Below are positions 18,277 through 26,637 of a stretch of 64,000 nucleotides of DNA, one piece after another (position 1 is the stretch's first letter; every line of letters starts with the position of its first letter). Source of the stretch: Variovorax paradoxus (lineage in GTDB: Bacteria > Pseudomonadota > Gammaproteobacteria > Burkholderiales > Burkholderiaceae_C); the NCBI RefSeq assembly GCF_018614915.1, contig NZ_JAGGNU010000024.1, forward strand, positions 62,001 to 126,000, in the 5' to 3' direction. Below the pieces are notes generated by a model that saw only the letters and a list, made by a program, of their open reading frames with translations, made no database searches and was not told the DNA's origin. A program made the position numbers and the translations under genes.

Positions 18277-18672
18277 ATGAAAGCGCGTTGGGGATTCACT
18301 GCATTGGCATCGGTCGCCGTCGCGGGCATCTGGCTGCCGGCCGGTGCCCAGAGCGCGATGGAACTGGCCCTGGCGGCGCCCAACGAACAGCAGGAAGCGG
18401 ACTACCGCGTGATCGCCGCGCGCTGCGGAACGCCGGCCTTCGAGAAGGCCTTCTTCCGGCATTCCAGGGCCGCGGTGGCTGCCGGCCTGGTGTCGAAGGG
18501 CCGCGACCCGGTGGACGTCGAGAAGTCCATCGCGGCACGGCGGCGCAGCCCGCTCGTCCTGGTCGCCACGCCTGCGGATTGCCCGAGCCAGCTGGCGCAA
18601 TTGAAGGAACTGCAGAAGAAGCGCAGCGCGCTCGTCGGGAAGACGCGCGGGCGCGGTGCGAGAACCGGCTGA
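18277..18672 (+). CDS. Small exported protein of unknown function
   Basis: This 131-residue protein begins with a clear Sec signal peptide (basic MKARWG, hydrophobic core, cleavage after about GAQS). The mature part is about 105 residues and contains two cysteines (AARCGTPAF and ADCPSQLAQ) that could form a disulfide, then a Lys/Arg-rich tail. I do not recognise a family. It lies 82 bp after a LysR gene and 119 bp before a diguanylate cyclase gene on the same strand, with purine-rich GAGACAGGGG upstream of the ATG. Periplasmic location is inferred from the signal peptide only. Confidence 0.6.
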   Translation: MKARWGFTALASVAVAGIWLPAGAQSAMELALAAPNEQQEADYRVIAARCGTPAFEKAFFRHSRAAVAAGLVSKGRDPVDVEKSIAARRRSPLVLVATPADCPSQLAQLKELQKKRSALVGKTRGRGARTG

Positions 18673-18791
18673 CCGAGTCGGCCAGCGCGAAAACAACAGT
18701 GCCGATCTCTCGCGCACGCGGCTTGCGTGCAGGCGAGCCCGACTGGCTTATGCTGCCGCACCGACTGCGAAGCATTGCCAATGCTCGCGCC

Positions 18792-21700
18792 ATGCCAATG
18801 AATTCACCCGGCTTCAGGAACATTCGCATCAGCTTGAATACGCGCCTCGGCATGGGCGTCGCGGCGGTGGTGCTGGCGGCAACCTTCGCCATCGCGACGA
18901 TCGCGTTGCACTTGGTCAAGTCCCGCATGCAGGCCTCGATCGCAAGCGAGGAGTTCGAGCGCTTGTCGGCCGTCGCGGACGCGGTAGACCAGAAGTTCCA
19001 GAGCCGCCGAACCTTGCTCAAGACCTTCGCCCAGAGCTTGGAGTCGCAGGGCTTCGCGGACACTGCGCCGCTGCAGGCCTTCCTGGAGAAGCACCAGGCC
19101 CTTCGCGATGCCTTCGACAACGTCGCGATCATCGACCTCGGCGGCGGCCTGGTGGCCAACCTCAACGGCGCGCGCCAGATCGGACGGGTGAACGTCAAGG
19201 ACCGCCCGTATTTCCACGACACGGTCGCATCCGGGGCCGGCGTGATCTCGCAGCCGTACCGCAACCGGCTCAATGGCCTGGCGCAGATTGCCATCACGGC
19301 GCCGGTGGTGAATGGCGCCGGGCAGGTGCAGTTCGTGATCTCGGGCTCCATCAACCTGAAGGAGCGAAATATCCTCGGCGAGCTGGCCGATCTCAAATTC
19401 GGCGAAAGCGGCTACTTGTTCATCACGACCACCGACGGCATCGTCGTCGACCATCCTCGCGAAGCGCGCGTTCTGAATCACCTCGACGCCAACGGTGGCA
19501 GCGACGCCGAGATCGGCCGCGCGCTCGCGGGCTTCGAAGGGACGACCGAGGGCATCGACCATGCCGGCGTGCATGGCCTGTATGCCTTCAAGCGCATTCG
19601 CCAGACCAACTGGATCATGGGCTCCATGTATCCGCGCAACGAGGCGTTCGCCTCGATCGATGCCATCGAGCGTGCGGCTTGGGGCGGGGCGCTGGCGCTG
19701 GCCGGCTTGGCCGGCGCGATCGCGCTGGGCGTGGCGCGGCGCCAGTTGAAGCCGCTTACCGAATTGCACCGGCACATGCTGGATGCACAAGCTGCCCCCG
19801 ACGAAGCAGCCACGCCGCGCAGCTACCCCCGCGACGAGATCGGCGACCTTTCCCGAACCTTCGACCAGCTGATGCTGCAGCGGCGAGCCAGCGAAAAGTT
19901 CCTGCGCGACATCACGGATAACCTGCCGGCGATGGTGTCGCATGCGGACGCGCAAGGACGCTACACCTTCGTGAATGCCCGCCTGCGCGAGAAGATGGGC
20001 CGCAGCGCAGCGGACCTGGTGGGCCAACCCGTGCAAGGCCTGCGCGGCGCCGACAGCAGCGCCATTCCGGATCGCTACCTCCGGCGGGTGATGGCCGGCG
20101 AGGCCGTCACCTTCGAACGGCGAGGCTCCGTCCGGCACGGCGAGGAGGCCCGCTTCTTCCAGACCGATCTCATTCCCGATCGCGACCACTCGGGCGTGGT
20201 CCGTGGCTACTACGCGATGACTGCCGATGTGACGGAGCGCAAGCGCATCGAGCTCAGCCTGGCCCACAGCGAGGCACAGATCCGCATCATTGCGGACAAT
20301 ATCCCGGCGCTGGTCTCGCACGTCGATGCATCCTTGCGCTACACCTTTGTCAATGCCAAGGTCAGGGCCTTGTACAAGGACGAGGCATTGATCGGCAGAA
20401 CGATGCTGGAGGTTCGCGGCGAATCGGATTTCGCCATGGTCGAACCCTATTTTCGGCGCGCCCTCGCCGGCGAGACGGTGGTGGTCGAGAGAAGCGGCGA
20501 CAGGGCCCAGGGCATGGCCGAGCGGACCTACAAGGCGCACTACATCCCCGACCAGGACGATGTCGGCATGGTGCAGGGCGTGTTCGCGATGACCTTCGAC
20601 ATCACCGACGAGGTCAACGTGCGCAAGGCGCTCACCGAGCAGGAGAAGCGGCTGCGCGACGTGACCGACAGCATTCCGGCGCTGGTGGGCTATTTCGACC
20701 GCGAGCAGAACTGCCACTACGGCAACAGCAGGGCGCGGCAGATGGCCGGCCTGGGCGACGGCCCGCTCGACGGCGTGAGCTTGCGCTCGGCGGTGGGCGA
20801 GGCCGTGTATGCGCAGCACGAGCCTCATCTTCCCAAGGTGCTCGCGGGCGAAGCGGCGCGCTTCCCGGTCCATGCGCCGCTCTACGGCAAGACCGGCTAC
20901 TTCCAGGCGAACCTGATCCCGGACAAGGATCTGCAGGGGCGGGTGCTGGGCTTCTATCTCATGAGCTTCAACATCACGGCATTGAAGGAAGCCGAGCTGC
21001 GCCAGGCCGAGAGCGAGATGCGCCTGCGCACCATCACCGACAACCTGCCGGCGCTGATCACCTACATCGACCGCGATCAGAAGATCACCTTCGCGAATGC
21101 CACCTACCGCGAGTGGCTGGGACTCGATCCCGCCCAGCTCGTGGGTCGCCACATCCGGGAGGTGGCAGGCGCCGAGCTCTATCTTTCGCGCAGGGCCATG
21201 ATCGAGCGTGCGCTGGCGGGCGAGCGCGTCGAGTTCGAAGCCGCAACCAAGAAGGACGACTTCGATCGCATCACGCGCATCGTCTATGTGCCCGACTTCG
21301 GCATCGACGGGGCAACGAATGGCATCTTCTCGCTCAGCCTGGATATCACCGAGCTGAAGCAGGTCGAGCGCAAGCTGATCGAGCTGGCGCGGGTGGATAC
21401 GCTCACCGGCCTGTCGAACCGGCTTGCCTTCAACGAATACCTGCCCGCGGCCATTGCACGTGCGGGGCGCACGGGTCGCGCGCTCGCATTGATGTTCCTG
21501 GACATCGATCGCTTCAAGGGCATCAACGACACGCTCGGCCATGCGGCTGGCGACAGCGTGCTGGTCGAATACGCCCGGCGCCTGTCGGCGAGCGTGCGCA
21601 GCACCGACACCGTGGCGCGTCTTGCCGGCGACGAGTTCGTGATCGTGCTCGAGAACGTGGGCTCGCAGGAAGCGGCCGCGGCGGCGGCGCGCAAGGTCGT

Positions 21701-21890
21701 CGCGCAGATCAACGCGCCGGCATTTCGGATCGAGGGCCAGCCGCTCGAAGTCTCGACCAGCGTCGGCATCGCATTCCATGCCGCGGGCGCTCCGGCCGTC
21801 ACGGCCGAGGATCTGCTCGCACGCGCGGACCTTGCGCTCTACAACGCGAAGACGGCAGGGCGAAACAGGTACGAGTTTTCGACGGCTTGA
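18792..21890 (+). CDS. Membrane diguanylate cyclase with Cache, HAMP, four PAS and GGDEF domains
   Basis: This 1032-residue protein has a TM helix at about residues 20-42, a periplasmic dCache-like domain (about 55-280), a second TM near 300, and HAMP (about 315-365). Four PAS domains follow, starting near 375, 501, 625 and 750, each opening with a D-N/S-L/I-PA motif. The GGDEF domain begins near 860 (DTLTGLSNRLAFNEY). The active-site loop reads AGDEF near 944 rather than GGDEF, a variant found in active cyclases. An RSTD inhibition site lies five residues before it. It should make cyclic di-GMP in response to an external ligand. There is no EAL domain; a separate EAL gene lies nearby. The start could also be the ATG at 18798. 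Confidence 0.9.
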   Translation: MPMNSPGFRNIRISLNTRLGMGVAAVVLAATFAIATIALHLVKSRMQASIASEEFERLSAVADAVDQKFQSRRTLLKTFAQSLESQGFADTAPLQAFLEKHQALRDAFDNVAIIDLGGGLVANLNGARQIGRVNVKDRPYFHDTVASGAGVISQPYRNRLNGLAQIAITAPVVNGAGQVQFVISGSINLKERNILGELADLKFGESGYLFITTTDGIVVDHPREARVLNHLDANGGSDAEIGRALAGFEGTTEGIDHAGVHGLYAFKRIRQTNWIMGSMYPRNEAFASIDAIERAAWGGALALAGLAGAIALGVARRQLKPLTELHRHMLDAQAAPDEAATPRSYPRDEIGDLSRTFDQLMLQRRASEKFLRDITDNLPAMVSHADAQGRYTFVNARLREKMGRSAADLVGQPVQGLRGADSSAIPDRYLRRVMAGEAVTFERRGSVRHGEEARFFQTDLIPDRDHSGVVRGYYAMTADVTERKRIELSLAHSEAQIRIIADNIPALVSHVDASLRYTFVNAKVRALYKDEALIGRTMLEVRGESDFAMVEPYFRRALAGETVVVERSGDRAQGMAERTYKAHYIPDQDDVGMVQGVFAMTFDITDEVNVRKALTEQEKRLRDVTDSIPALVGYFDREQNCHYGNSRARQMAGLGDGPLDGVSLRSAVGEAVYAQHEPHLPKVLAGEAARFPVHAPLYGKTGYFQANLIPDKDLQGRVLGFYLMSFNITALKEAELRQAESEMRLRTITDNLPALITYIDRDQKITFANATYREWLGLDPAQLVGRHIREVAGAELYLSRRAMIERALAGERVEFEAATKKDDFDRITRIVYVPDFGIDGATNGIFSLSLDITELKQVERKLIELARVDTLTGLSNRLAFNEYLPAAIARAGRTGRALALMFLDIDRFKGINDTLGHAAGDSVLVEYARRLSASVRSTDTVARLAGDEFVIVLENVGSQEAAAAAARKVVAQINAPAFRIEGQPLEVSTSVGIAFHAAGAPAVTAEDLLARADLALYNAKTAGRNRYEFSTA

Positions 21891-21982
21891 GAACTTTGGT
21901 GGTGAACTTCGGCAGCGCTGCTGACAAGCGCACCCGCAGCCCTCAGAATCCCCTGCGATAACCGCACAGGAGATAGCAAGCC

Positions 21983-23869
21983 ATGGCAGCTGCCGAAGTC
22001 GTGACGCCGGAACAATTGTTGAAGGAGCTCGCAGCCCAGAGCCGCATGCCGATCGTGCGCATAGGGCAGGCGCTGGTGTCGCTGGGCATGGTCAGCCAGG
22101 AGCAGTTGAGCGCCGCGCTGGCGCAGCAGCAGCTCGACCGCAGCGTTCCGCTGGGCGAAACCCTGGTGCGCATGGGCGTGGTCAGCCGCTCGCAGCTGCA
22201 GACCGCGCTGGTGCGCAAGATGGGCTATCCGCTCGTCAATCTGCAGCTGTTCCCGGCCGCGGCCGAAGCCCTGCGCAAGATTGGCCATGCCGTCGCGCGC
22301 CGCCTGCAGGCCATGCCGCTGATGATCCACGAGGGGCGCCTCATCCTCGCGCTGGACGATCCGGCCGGCCGGCATGCAGCCATCGACGAGGTCGAGTTCA
22401 TCGCCCAGATGAAGGTGGTCCCGGTGCTCGGGCAGTGCCGAGACCTCGACAGCGTGCTGCACAAGGCCTACGAGAAGATCGGTGCGCCGGCGGACGCGCG
22501 CTCGATTCCTCTCGATCCGTCGCGGCCCATCGAGTTCGACCTGGCCGGCACCAGCGAACTGCTGGAGACCCTCGAGAAGGAGGTCCGCGCGCCGGTCGAC
22601 GAGGAGATGCCGATCGAGCAGTCGGACAACTCGCTGGTCCGGATGATCAACAGCATGATCCTCGAAGCGCACCGCGAGGGCGTCTCCGACATCCATGTCG
22701 AAACCTATCCGGGGCAGGAAAAGACCCGCATCCGGTTTCGCCGGGACGGGCGGCTCCACACCTACCTGGAACTCCCGCCCAGCTACCGCAGCGCGGTCGT
22801 CGCGCGCCTGAAGATCATGTGCGACCTGGACATCAGCGAGAAGCGCAAGCCGCAGGACGGCAAGATCAACTTCGCCAAGTTCTCGCCGCAGCACCGCATC
22901 GAGCTGCGCGTGGCGACCATCCCGACCAACAACGGGCTGGAAGACGTGGTGATGCGCATCCTCGCCTCGGCGAAGCCCATTGCGCTGGATCAGCTGGGGC
23001 TCTCGGAGCGCAACCTGTCGCGCTTCACCGCGGCGGTCGAGCGTCCCTACGGCATGGTGCTCTGCGTCGGGCCGACGGGTTCAGGCAAGACCACGACCCT
23101 GCACTCGGCGCTGATGCACATCAACACGCCGGAGCGAAAGATCTGGACCGCGGAAGACCCGATAGAGATCACGCAGGAGGGCCTGCGGCAGGTGCAGGTC
23201 AATCCGCGCATCGACTGGACCTTCGCCAAGGCCCTGCGGGCCTTCGTGCGCGCGGATCCGGACGTGATCATGGTCGGCGAGATCCGCGACGAGGAAACCG
23301 CGAAGACGGCGATCGAGGCCTCGCTGACCGGTCATCTCGTGCTCTCGACGCTGCACACCAACAGCGCGCCCGAAACCGTGACGCGGCTGCTCGACATGGG
23401 CATGGACCCGTTCAACTTCGCGGACTCGCTGCTGGCGGTGCTGGCGCAGCGGCTGGTGCGGCGCTTGTGCACCCAGTGCATCAGCAGCCGCCCCGCGAGC
23501 CCGGAGGAGATCGAGGAGCTCCTGGCCGACTACCTGCACGCCTTCGGCAAGAAGGACTCGACGGCCGGGCGGGAAAGCGTGCTCGCTTCCTGGCAGCGCC
23601 GCCATGCCCGCGACGGGCAGCTCATGAGCTTCGCGAGCGCAGGCTGCAAGCATTGCGACGACACGGGGTTCAGGGGCCGCGTCGGCATCCACGAACTGAT
23701 GGTGATGTCGAAAGCGCTGCGCCGCCTGGTGCAGACCGGCGCTCGCGCGGAAGAGCTTCAGCAGGCGGCACTGAGCGAAGGCATGCGCACCCTGCGCCAG
23801 GACGGCATCGCGAAGGTTCTGTCCGGGCAGACGACGATCGAGGAAGTGCGCGCGACCAGCAACGTCTGA
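21983..23869 (+). CDS. GspE/PilB-type secretion or pilus ATPase with MshEN-like N-terminus
   Basis: This 628-residue protein has Walker A GPTGSGKTTTLHSAL near residue 362, Walker B VIMVGEIRDEETA near 428, the Asp-box region WTAEDPIEITQEGL and a zinc-binding CxxC pair (CTQC near 494, CKHC near 553), as in GspE/PilB ATPases. The N-terminus holds two helical MshEN-type repeats, RIGQALVSLGMVSQEQL near residue 25 and LGETLVRMGVVSRSQL near 57. MshEN domains bind cyclic di-GMP in known proteins. No other pilus or type II secretion gene is adjacent, so its machine is encoded elsewhere. It sits between a diguanylate cyclase and an EAL gene. Confidence 0.9.
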   Translation: MAAAEVVTPEQLLKELAAQSRMPIVRIGQALVSLGMVSQEQLSAALAQQQLDRSVPLGETLVRMGVVSRSQLQTALVRKMGYPLVNLQLFPAAAEALRKIGHAVARRLQAMPLMIHEGRLILALDDPAGRHAAIDEVEFIAQMKVVPVLGQCRDLDSVLHKAYEKIGAPADARSIPLDPSRPIEFDLAGTSELLETLEKEVRAPVDEEMPIEQSDNSLVRMINSMILEAHREGVSDIHVETYPGQEKTRIRFRRDGRLHTYLELPPSYRSAVVARLKIMCDLDISEKRKPQDGKINFAKFSPQHRIELRVATIPTNNGLEDVVMRILASAKPIALDQLGLSERNLSRFTAAVERPYGMVLCVGPTGSGKTTTLHSALMHINTPERKIWTAEDPIEITQEGLRQVQVNPRIDWTFAKALRAFVRADPDVIMVGEIRDEETAKTAIEASLTGHLVLSTLHTNSAPETVTRLLDMGMDPFNFADSLLAVLAQRLVRRLCTQCISSRPASPEEIEELLADYLHAFGKKDSTAGRESVLASWQRRHARDGQLMSFASAGCKHCDDTGFRGRVGIHELMVMSKALRRLVQTGARAEELQQAALSEGMRTLRQDGIAKVLSGQTTIEEVRATSNV

Positions 23870-23882
23870 GGCGGGCTGAAGC

Positions 23883-24626
23883 TCAGGCGGCATCCCACGC
23901 GACGGCCGGCAGCGCTGCAACAGCCGGCCTGGCAAACAGGAAGCCCTGGAAAAGGTCCACGCCCAGCGCGCGAAGCTCGCGCACTTCTTCCGGCACTTCG
24001 ACGCCTTCCGCGATGACCTTGATCCCGAGCTCGCCGCAGGTCGCGACGAAGCCCTTCACGATGGTGAGCCGCACCGGGTCGATGTGGATGTCCCTGACCA
24101 GGCTCATGTCGATCTTCACCGCATCGGGCTGGAAGGCCGCGAGCAATTCGAAGCCTGCATAGGCGGAGCCGAAGTCGTCGATCGCGGAGGTGAAGCCGTA
24201 GCGCTTGAAGGTACGGAAGGCCGCGGCGAGGCCGGGCAGGTCTTCGACGCGCTCGCCTTCGGTGATCTCGAACATCAGGCGGTCGATCGGAAAGTTGCAG
24301 CGGCTGGCCGCGGCCATGGCGGTGCGGAAGCACTCGGTCTGGCCGGCGACGTCGTTCGGCATGACGTTGAGGCTGAGCCTGGATGCCATGCTGAGCGCCG
24401 AAGCCATCTCGATGGCTTTGACCCGGCAGGCCTCGTGGAAGGCAAAGCGGTGCCGCGGGGCCACGCCGGCGAGCACTTCGGAGGCGCCCTCTCCAGCCGT
24501 GCCGCGCACCAGCGCCTCGTGCGCAAAGACCTCTCGCCGCGCGAGGTCCACGATGGGCTGGAAGGCCATCGTGTAGGCCGAGTCGAAGCCGTGGGGACGG
24601 TCACCGGCTCTTGTTTCGGTTGTCAC
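23883..24626 (-). CDS. Stand-alone EAL-domain cyclic-di-GMP phosphodiesterase
   Basis: This 247-residue protein is essentially one EAL domain: FQPIVDLARREVFAHEALVRG, LSLNVMPND, FEITEGE, the metal-binding AIDDFGSAYAG, VKIDMSLV, VIAEGVE and QGFLFARP. The key acidic residues (EAL Glu, Asn, ITE Glu, the DD pair, Lys, AEG Glu, Gln) appear present, so activity is likely, although DDFG is followed by SAYA instead of TGYS. The GTG start is chosen because the first ATG (24569) would begin inside the domain. Convergent with the GspE-type gene, 13 bp between stops. It should hydrolyse cyclic di-GMP. Confidence 0.85.
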   Translation of the reverse strand: MTTETRAGDRPHGFDSAYTMAFQPIVDLARREVFAHEALVRGTAGEGASEVLAGVAPRHRFAFHEACRVKAIEMASALSMASRLSLNVMPNDVAGQTECFRTAMAAASRCNFPIDRLMFEITEGERVEDLPGLAAAFRTFKRYGFTSAIDDFGSAYAGFELLAAFQPDAVKIDMSLVRDIHIDPVRLTIVKGFVATCGELGIKVIAEGVEVPEEVRELRALGVDLFQGFLFARPAVAALPAVAWDAA

Positions 24627-24808
24627 TGGAATCGACCTCGCAGGCGATGGTGGGGCAAGTGCTTCGGGCTGGGTGCGAAGGCGATGAATGCTACCCCTTC
24701 TGCGCTCTCGCATTGTGCGGGTGGCGATGGTGCCGCCCGATGGCGAAGGCACGCAAAAGTAGACAGTTGAGCGGAAAGTCACGAACCGCATGCCCTTAAA
24801 ATATCCGC

Positions 24809-24841
24809 TCGGCGCTGCTGCCCCCCAGCGCCGATTTTTTT
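24809..24841 (+). terminator. Intrinsic terminator within the 5' leader of the second BMP gene
   Basis: A perfect 9-bp stem TCGGCGCTG / CAGCGCCGA with loop CTGCCCCC is followed by seven Ts. It points toward the BMP gene, whose ATG is 22 bp further on. The nearest plus-strand gene upstream ended 940 bp earlier, so this is more likely an attenuator than a terminator for an upstream gene. The C-rich loop could pair with CGGGG at 24842-24846. No known riboswitch class was recognised, and upstream promoter elements are weak (an AT-rich TTAAAATAT at 24796-24804). Confidence 0.7.
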
Positions 24842-24863
24842 CGGGGCCATGTAGAGGAACACC

Positions 24864-25958
24864 ATGTACAAAAACCTCGCGGGCAGCGCCATCGTTGCGC
24901 TCGCCGCCTGTTTTTTCTCGCCTTCTTTTTCCCAATCCGCGCCTGCGGCCGATCCGCTCAAGATCGGCTTCGTCTACGTCACGCCCGTGACCGATGCCGG
25001 CTGGGTGCGCCAGCACGAAGAGGGCCGCAAGGCCGTCGAGGCGGCGCTCGCCGGCAAGGTGAAGACCACCTTCGTCGAGAACGTGCCCGAAGGCGCCGAT
25101 GCCGAGCGCGTGATCCGCGATCTCGCGCAGCAGGGCAACAAGCTCATCTTCACGCCCAGCTTCGGCTACATGGAGCCGACGCTCAAGGTGGCGCGCGATT
25201 TCCCGGACGTGAAGTTCGAGTCGATCACCGGCTACAAGACGGCGCCCAACGTCGCCACCGCGAATGCGCGCTACTACCAGGGCCGCTACCTGGCCGGCGT
25301 CGCGGCCGGCCGCATGACGAAGACCCATATCGCGGGCTACGTGGCCGGCTTTCCGATTCCGGAGGTGCTGCAAGGCATCAACGCCTTCGCGCTCGGCATG
25401 CGCTCGGTCGACCCCAAGGCGCATGTCAAGGTGGTCTGGCTCGACGCCTGGTTCGACCCGCCGAAGGAACGCGATGCGGCGATGGCGCTGTTCGACAAGG
25501 GCGTGGACGTGATCGCCTTCCACACCGGCTCGACCGCCGTCATGGCCGCGGCGCAGGAGCGCGGCAAGATGGCCGTCGCCTATCACTCCGACATGCGCAA
25601 GGTCGCGCCCGATGCGCAGATCGTCGCGGTCACCCACCAGTGGGGGAGCTACTACACGCAGCGCGCACAGGCGATGCTCGACGGCAGCTGGAAGGCCACC
25701 AGCGTGTGGGGCGGCGTCAAGGAAGGGATGATCCGCGTCGGCGACTTCGGCCCCAAGGTGCCCAAGGCCGTGCAGGAGGAGGTGCTGGCGCGCCAGCAGG
25801 ACATCGCCAGCGGCAAGCTGCAGGTCTTTCGCGCGGTCGAGGACGTGCGCGACAACGAAGGCCAGCTCGCCATCGCCAAGGGCCTGAGCCTGCGCGACGA
25901 CCAGATCCTCACGATGAACTGGCTGGTCGAAGGGGTGCAGGGGCGCGTCGCGCGCTGA
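24864..25958 (+). CDS. BMP-family ABC transporter substrate-binding protein (second copy)
   Basis: This 364-residue protein has a signal peptide ending near FSQSAPAAD and a BMP/PnrA domain beginning LKIGFVYVTPVTDAGWVRQ. It is clearly paralogous to the BMP lipoprotein at 6114-7277: TTFVENVPEGADAERVIRDL versus TTFVESVPESADAERVFRDM. It has a cysteine in the hydrophobic region (AACFF), but the lipobox is poor, so it may be soluble. No permease or ATPase genes are adjacent. It may feed the importer encoded at 2458-6060. Its leader contains an intrinsic terminator hairpin. Confidence 0.88.
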   Translation: MYKNLAGSAIVALAACFFSPSFSQSAPAADPLKIGFVYVTPVTDAGWVRQHEEGRKAVEAALAGKVKTTFVENVPEGADAERVIRDLAQQGNKLIFTPSFGYMEPTLKVARDFPDVKFESITGYKTAPNVATANARYYQGRYLAGVAAGRMTKTHIAGYVAGFPIPEVLQGINAFALGMRSVDPKAHVKVVWLDAWFDPPKERDAAMALFDKGVDVIAFHTGSTAVMAAAQERGKMAVAYHSDMRKVAPDAQIVAVTHQWGSYYTQRAQAMLDGSWKATSVWGGVKEGMIRVGDFGPKVPKAVQEEVLARQQDIASGKLQVFRAVEDVRDNEGQLAIAKGLSLRDDQILTMNWLVEGVQGRVAR

Positions 25959-25974
25959 GCCATGGCTCTTCTGG

Positions 25975-26637
25975 TCAGTGCACGAAGCCGCGTTCGCGGT
26001 GGAAGTACTTCGCGTCGCGTTCGAGCGTCTTGACCGCCACTGCAGGCTGCCCCGCATACACCGTGTACTCCTCGGCGTGCGCCTTGTTGAGCACCGAGCC
26101 CGCGCCCAGCACCGAGCGGTGGGGCAAGGCGGCGCCGCCGAGTACCGTGACGCGCGTGCCGACCAGGCAGTAGGCACCGATGCGGATCGGCTTGCAGTCC
26201 TGCCGGCCGTCGACCACGTTGATGCCGTGCGTGATCAGCTGCGAGTGGTAGCCCGCGATGGTGGTGAAGGCGCCGATGTCGACGCGGTCGGTGCAGTCGA
26301 TGATGTGCTGCTTGGTGACGGCCGCGTGCTCGCCCAGCGCCAGCGTCGGATCGCGCTCGGCGCGGTGCGTGAAGTGGGCGCCCTTCGGCGGATGGCCGGT
26401 GATCCAGTTCGAGCGGTCGATGACCGAGTGCGCGCCGCATTCGAGCCGGCCCAGATGGATGGCGACGTTGAGGTGGCCGATGTAGGCCCCTTCGCCCATC
26501 ACCAGCTGCCCCGGGAAGACATAGGACAGCCCGATGCGCGCGCCGTCGGCGATCTGGTAGCCCCAGAAGCGGCGCAGCACCCGCCGCTTCAGCGCCCAGG
26601 GCAGGAACACCACGGCCAGCGCCAGCAGCCTCTTCAC
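25975..26637 (-). CDS. Left-handed beta-helix acyltransferase (WcaF-like)
   Basis: This 220-residue protein has hexapeptide-repeat sequence (GARIGLSYVFPGQLVMGEGAYI and later IGAYCLVGTRVTVLGGAAL) and a hydrophobic N-terminal segment (LLALAVVFLPWAL) that may anchor it to the membrane. It resembles colanic-acid type O-acetyltransferases. The GTG start overlaps the stop of the glycosyltransferase gene by 4 bp, so the two act as a pair, probably in making or decorating an exopolysaccharide. No larger polysaccharide cluster is nearby, so acceptor and product are unknown. Confidence 0.8.
   Translation of the reverse strand: MKRLLALAVVFLPWALKRRVLRRFWGYQIADGARIGLSYVFPGQLVMGEGAYIGHLNVAIHLGRLECGAHSVIDRSNWITGHPPKGAHFTHRAERDPTLALGEHAAVTKQHIIDCTDRVDIGAFTTIAGYHSQLITHGINVVDGRQDCKPIRIGAYCLVGTRVTVLGGAALPHRSVLGAGSVLNKAHAEEYTVYAGQPAVAVKTLERDAKYFHRERGFVH

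Noticed and set aside
15234-18383. A single 1049-codon minus-strand frame joining several genes
   Set aside because: It is a chance concatenation: antisense of the LysR gene, an out-of-frame run through the MFS gene, and the in-frame PPOX-like core. Only the last part is a gene.
18804-21779. A 991-codon minus-strand open frame opposite the diguanylate cyclase
   Set aside because: Composition is typical of antisense shadow; the plus strand has complete Cache, PAS and GGDEF motifs.
24760-24802. A sigma-70 promoter TTGAGC ... TAAAAT for the second BMP gene
   Set aside because: The spacing between the two hexamers is 24 bp, too long for a normal promoter, so no promoter is annotated there.
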